From positions 1 to 64,000 of the forward strand of contig NZ_SBIW01000007.1 of assembly GCF_004054195.1 (NCBI RefSeq): a stretch of 64,000 nucleotides of DNA, written 5' to 3'. The notes below the pieces were generated by a model. It did not search any database, was not told where the DNA came from, and saw nothing but the letters and a program-made list of their open reading frames with translations. Source of the DNA: Mucilaginibacter gilvus. GTDB taxonomy: Bacteria > Bacteroidota > Bacteroidia > Sphingobacteriales > Sphingobacteriaceae. Both the position numbers and the translations under genes were made by a program. Below, piece after piece: positions 62,265 to 64,000 of this stretch (position 1 is its first letter; the number at the start of each line of letters is the position of its first letter).

Positions 62265-62870
62265 ATGCATCTGAACACTATTCTACCCAAAATTATAGCC
62301 AAAAACCGTTTACACGCCCGCTGGCTGAATACCTTATCGCTGATGGAGAACACCGGCGCGCGGAAAATTTCTGCCAGTGAAGACCCCACAACGGTTACCT
62401 ACATCATTCTGAAACACGCCGCGGAAGAACACCGCCATGCTTTCTATCTTAAAAAACAGATAGAAAAAACAGGGGTAGAGTGCCCAACATATTCACCAGA
62501 ATATCTGCTGGCACCTGCGTTCAGCAAATATTACCTCAACCAACTGGATATTGATGTATGCCGCTACCTTAAATATGGTATGAACCTTAGTGGCCGCGAA
62601 CTGCGTTTTGCAGCCTACCTGCTGGTTACCTATGCTATAGAAGTACGTGCCGATGAACTATACCCCATTTACCAGAACGCGCTGGACGATGTGAACAGCA
62701 AAGTGAACGTGAAGTCCATCATTTTAGAAGAAGAAGGGCACCTCGAAGAAATGATAAACCAATTGCAGCACTTCTCGCCCGATTGGGAAGTACACGCCCA
62801 AAAAGCCGTAGAAATGGAAACCGCCTTATTTGCCAAATGGGTAGATAATTTGGCGGTGGAAATAGGGTAA
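62265..62870 (+). CDS. Ferritin-like putative di-iron protein, in line with bioA
   Basis: 201 residues, all-helical, no signal peptide. Carboxylate/His pattern of ferritin-like di-iron centres: E28 (SLMENTGARK), E55-x-x-H58 (AAEEHRH), E126 (YAIEVRADE), E156-x-x-H159 (LEEEGHLEEM). It starts 3 bp after bioA. I do not recognise a named family; an oxygenase or hydroxylase linked to biotin or cofactor metabolism is possible, but a non-catalytic ferritin-like role cannot be excluded. Confidence 0.65.
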   Translation: MHLNTILPKIIAKNRLHARWLNTLSLMENTGARKISASEDPTTVTYIILKHAAEEHRHAFYLKKQIEKTGVECPTYSPEYLLAPAFSKYYLNQLDIDVCRYLKYGMNLSGRELRFAAYLLVTYAIEVRADELYPIYQNALDDVNSKVNVKSIILEEEGHLEEMINQLQHFSPDWEVHAQKAVEMETALFAKWVDNLAVEIG

Positions 62871-63204
62871 GGTGCTGCTTCGCCGATGTGCAAGTGGGCG
62901 GATTTCAGATGAGCAGATTAAACTTCTCCACCTCGTATTTGCGAGGTGCGAAGCAATCTGCCGACAGGACAAGTAGGCGAACTACTAAAGCAAAACCCAC
63001 GTAAAATCAATTGGTATTGTGGTTACTTTATTTCGCTGGTAGGAACATTGTAACGGTTTTCGTGATATCTGCAATGGGCCGCTATAATAGTAAGTAAGGT
63101 GGGCCATTATTCATCATTTTGCGGACTGGTGTATCGGTTCGGCCAAATTTTTTTACTGAAAAATAAGGTTTAGTGATAACACCCGCCATAAACCAAAAAG
63201 AGCT
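62871..63204. other. Intergenic region with short hairpin
   Basis: 334 bp between convergent genes. CACCTCG (62929-62935), loop TATTTG, CGAGGTG (62942-62948) forms a perfect 7-bp stem inside a GCGAAGCA / TGCTTCGC-flanked stretch (62874-62955). No T tract and no ORF. Looks like another dispersed intergenic repeat rather than a gene. Confidence 0.4.
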
Positions 63205-64000
63205 TTAATGGCTAATTTCAAGCTTGTATCCTTTTCCGCGTATAACTACGATGTTGATATTCTGATCCAATTCCAGCTTTTTTCTGAGTTTTGATATAAA
63301 CATATCCAAACTGCGCCCCACAATAACCCCTTCATCTTCCCATATTTCCTTTTGCAGCCGGCTTCTCTCTATAGTCTCGTTAGGCGACAATGCGAAAATG
63401 AGCAGCAAGCGCGTTTCAGTTCCAGTCAGGTCTATGGTGTTTTTATTTATTATCAGCTGCCGTTCCTGCGCATCAAACAATACCGGGCCTAAAGTGAATG
63501 TCTTGGTATACTTATCGTTAGGTAAGGCTTTCCGCGGCTTAGATCTTGAAACAATAAAACCAACAAATGCTAAAAATGGCAGGCTGCCCAAAATATAGCC
63601 ACTCATTGCTGTATTTATACCCGTCGGTTTAAATTTAATGTTAACCGTGTAACGTGCTGTAGGTTGCTTCCTCCCCCGGCATGGCACAATATCATCTTTT
63701 TTATTTTTGGATATAGCGTATCCATAAGCTACACTGGAGTTGCCACGGTTCAGAACGTTAACAACATAATCACCCGTTAGCGGATCTTTGGCCAACAAGC
63801 GCCGGATAATATTCACCAGCAAGTCCGATTGAAAAGTAAGCTCATGCTCAAACCCTATCTGGTATTCATTTTCGGCGATCTTTTTTACCGGGAGCACCCT
63901 TGATGTACTATCGCCCGATTGCAAGAGTAGTTCATCTCCGATTTTGCGAAGTAAAACTTCTCTTCTGGAGGTATTAAAATCGTCACTATCTGTCATACTG
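63205..64000 (-). CDS. Membrane-bound winged-helix regulator (ToxR/OmpR-type C-terminal DNA-binding domain), N-terminus outside window
   Basis: At least 263 residues; the frame is still open at the window edge, and the family normally has a membrane segment or signal before SDDFNTSRREVLLRKIGDELL, so the ATG at 63996 is probably internal. A periplasmic-looking sensor part (to ~130) is followed by a membrane helix (AMSGYILGSLPFLAFVGFIVS) and a cytoplasmic winged helix (TFTLGPVLFDAQERQLIINK, LTGTETRLLLIFALSPNE, GRSLDMFISKLRKKL). One-component signalling across the membrane; signal and targets unknown. Confidence 0.82.
   Translation of the reverse strand, partial: SMTDSDDFNTSRREVLLRKIGDELLLQSGDSTSRVLPVKKIAENEYQIGFEHELTFQSDLLVNIIRRLLAKDPLTGDYVVNVLNRGNSSVAYGYAISKNKKDDIVPCRGRKQPTARYTVNIKFKPTGINTAMSGYILGSLPFLAFVGFIVSRSKPRKALPNDKYTKTFTLGPVLFDAQERQLIINKNTIDLTGTETRLLLIFALSPNETIERSRLQKEIWEDEGVIVGRSLDMFISKLRKKLELDQNINIVVIRGKGYKLEISH

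Overview
The window reads as chromosomal DNA of a Bacteroidota bacterium, most likely family Sphingobacteriaceae (Mucilaginibacter/Pedobacter-like). The signs are type IX secretion proteins (gliding-motility-type C-terminal domains, a PorP/SprF protein), two DUF5686 outer-membrane barrels with carboxypeptidase-like regulatory domains, promoters fitting the Bacteroidetes TAnnTTTG -7 element, few Shine-Dalgarno sequences, and a complete sphingolipid gene set. I see no rRNA, tRNA, CRISPR array, prophage or intact insertion sequence. The genus is inferred from protein style, not from a database search.

Layout. 1-1870: end of a secreted beta-sandwich protein plus its PorP/SprF partner. 1871-2802: non-coding stretch with a decayed gene remnant and operator-like palindromes. 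2803-6185: operon of a small unknown protein, a DUF5686 barrel and a MarR regulator, with a 37-bp palindrome over its promoter. 6304-8875: Crp/Fnr-type regulator and two pirins. 8839-12446 (minus): a GAF protein and a DisA-like (DACNV) protein. 12626-13321 (minus): a PAP2 phosphatase. 13457-20301: operon of an HD/Pycsar-type membrane protein, polyphosphate kinase, an SdiA-regulated-like lipoprotein, and an outer-membrane barrel whose periplasmic part carries kinase-like motifs. 20661-22934: quinone/aromatic detoxification operon (MhqO-like dioxygenase, MhqD-like hydrolase, a 22-residue ORF, small GNAT, cupin-like protein). 23172-26783: DUF6702, HupE/UreJ and M1 peptidase. 26994-33896 (minus): a 2,300-residue secreted protein with 24 NHL-type repeats. 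34040-38926: WalJ-like hydrolase, TruC-like pseudouridine synthase, FabF, DUF1456, CAP protein and a frame-disrupted TPR protein.

39150-49813 (all minus) is the most coherent system: serine palmitoyltransferase, a GNAT-fold acyltransferase (candidate ceramide synthase), an NAD-dependent epimerase-like reductase (candidate ceramide reductase), myo-inositol-3-phosphate synthase, a DUF5686 barrel, a CDP-alcohol phosphatidyltransferase, DUF4833, a fatty-acid-hydroxylase-type protein and an Aur1-like inositol-phosphoceramide synthase. Together they can be read as a route from serine and acyl-CoA to inositol phosphoceramide, with an outer-membrane protein embedded in it.

50152-64000: RND efflux operon, OmpW-like barrel, aspartate aminotransferase, a doubly frameshifted secreted-protein gene, a small membrane protein, a CDF metal transporter, Nudix, BioA, a ferritin-like putative di-iron protein in line with bioA, and the end of a membrane-bound winged-helix regulator.

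Signals outside the genes that deserve attention: identical 14-bp direct repeats at 23-bp spacing upstream of both the pirin and MhqO-like operons; a TAGTGT-N7-ACACTA palindrome at three places; a long palindromic repeat present twice; and homopolymer-associated frame breaks in two genes (A7 in one; A3 and T8 in the other).
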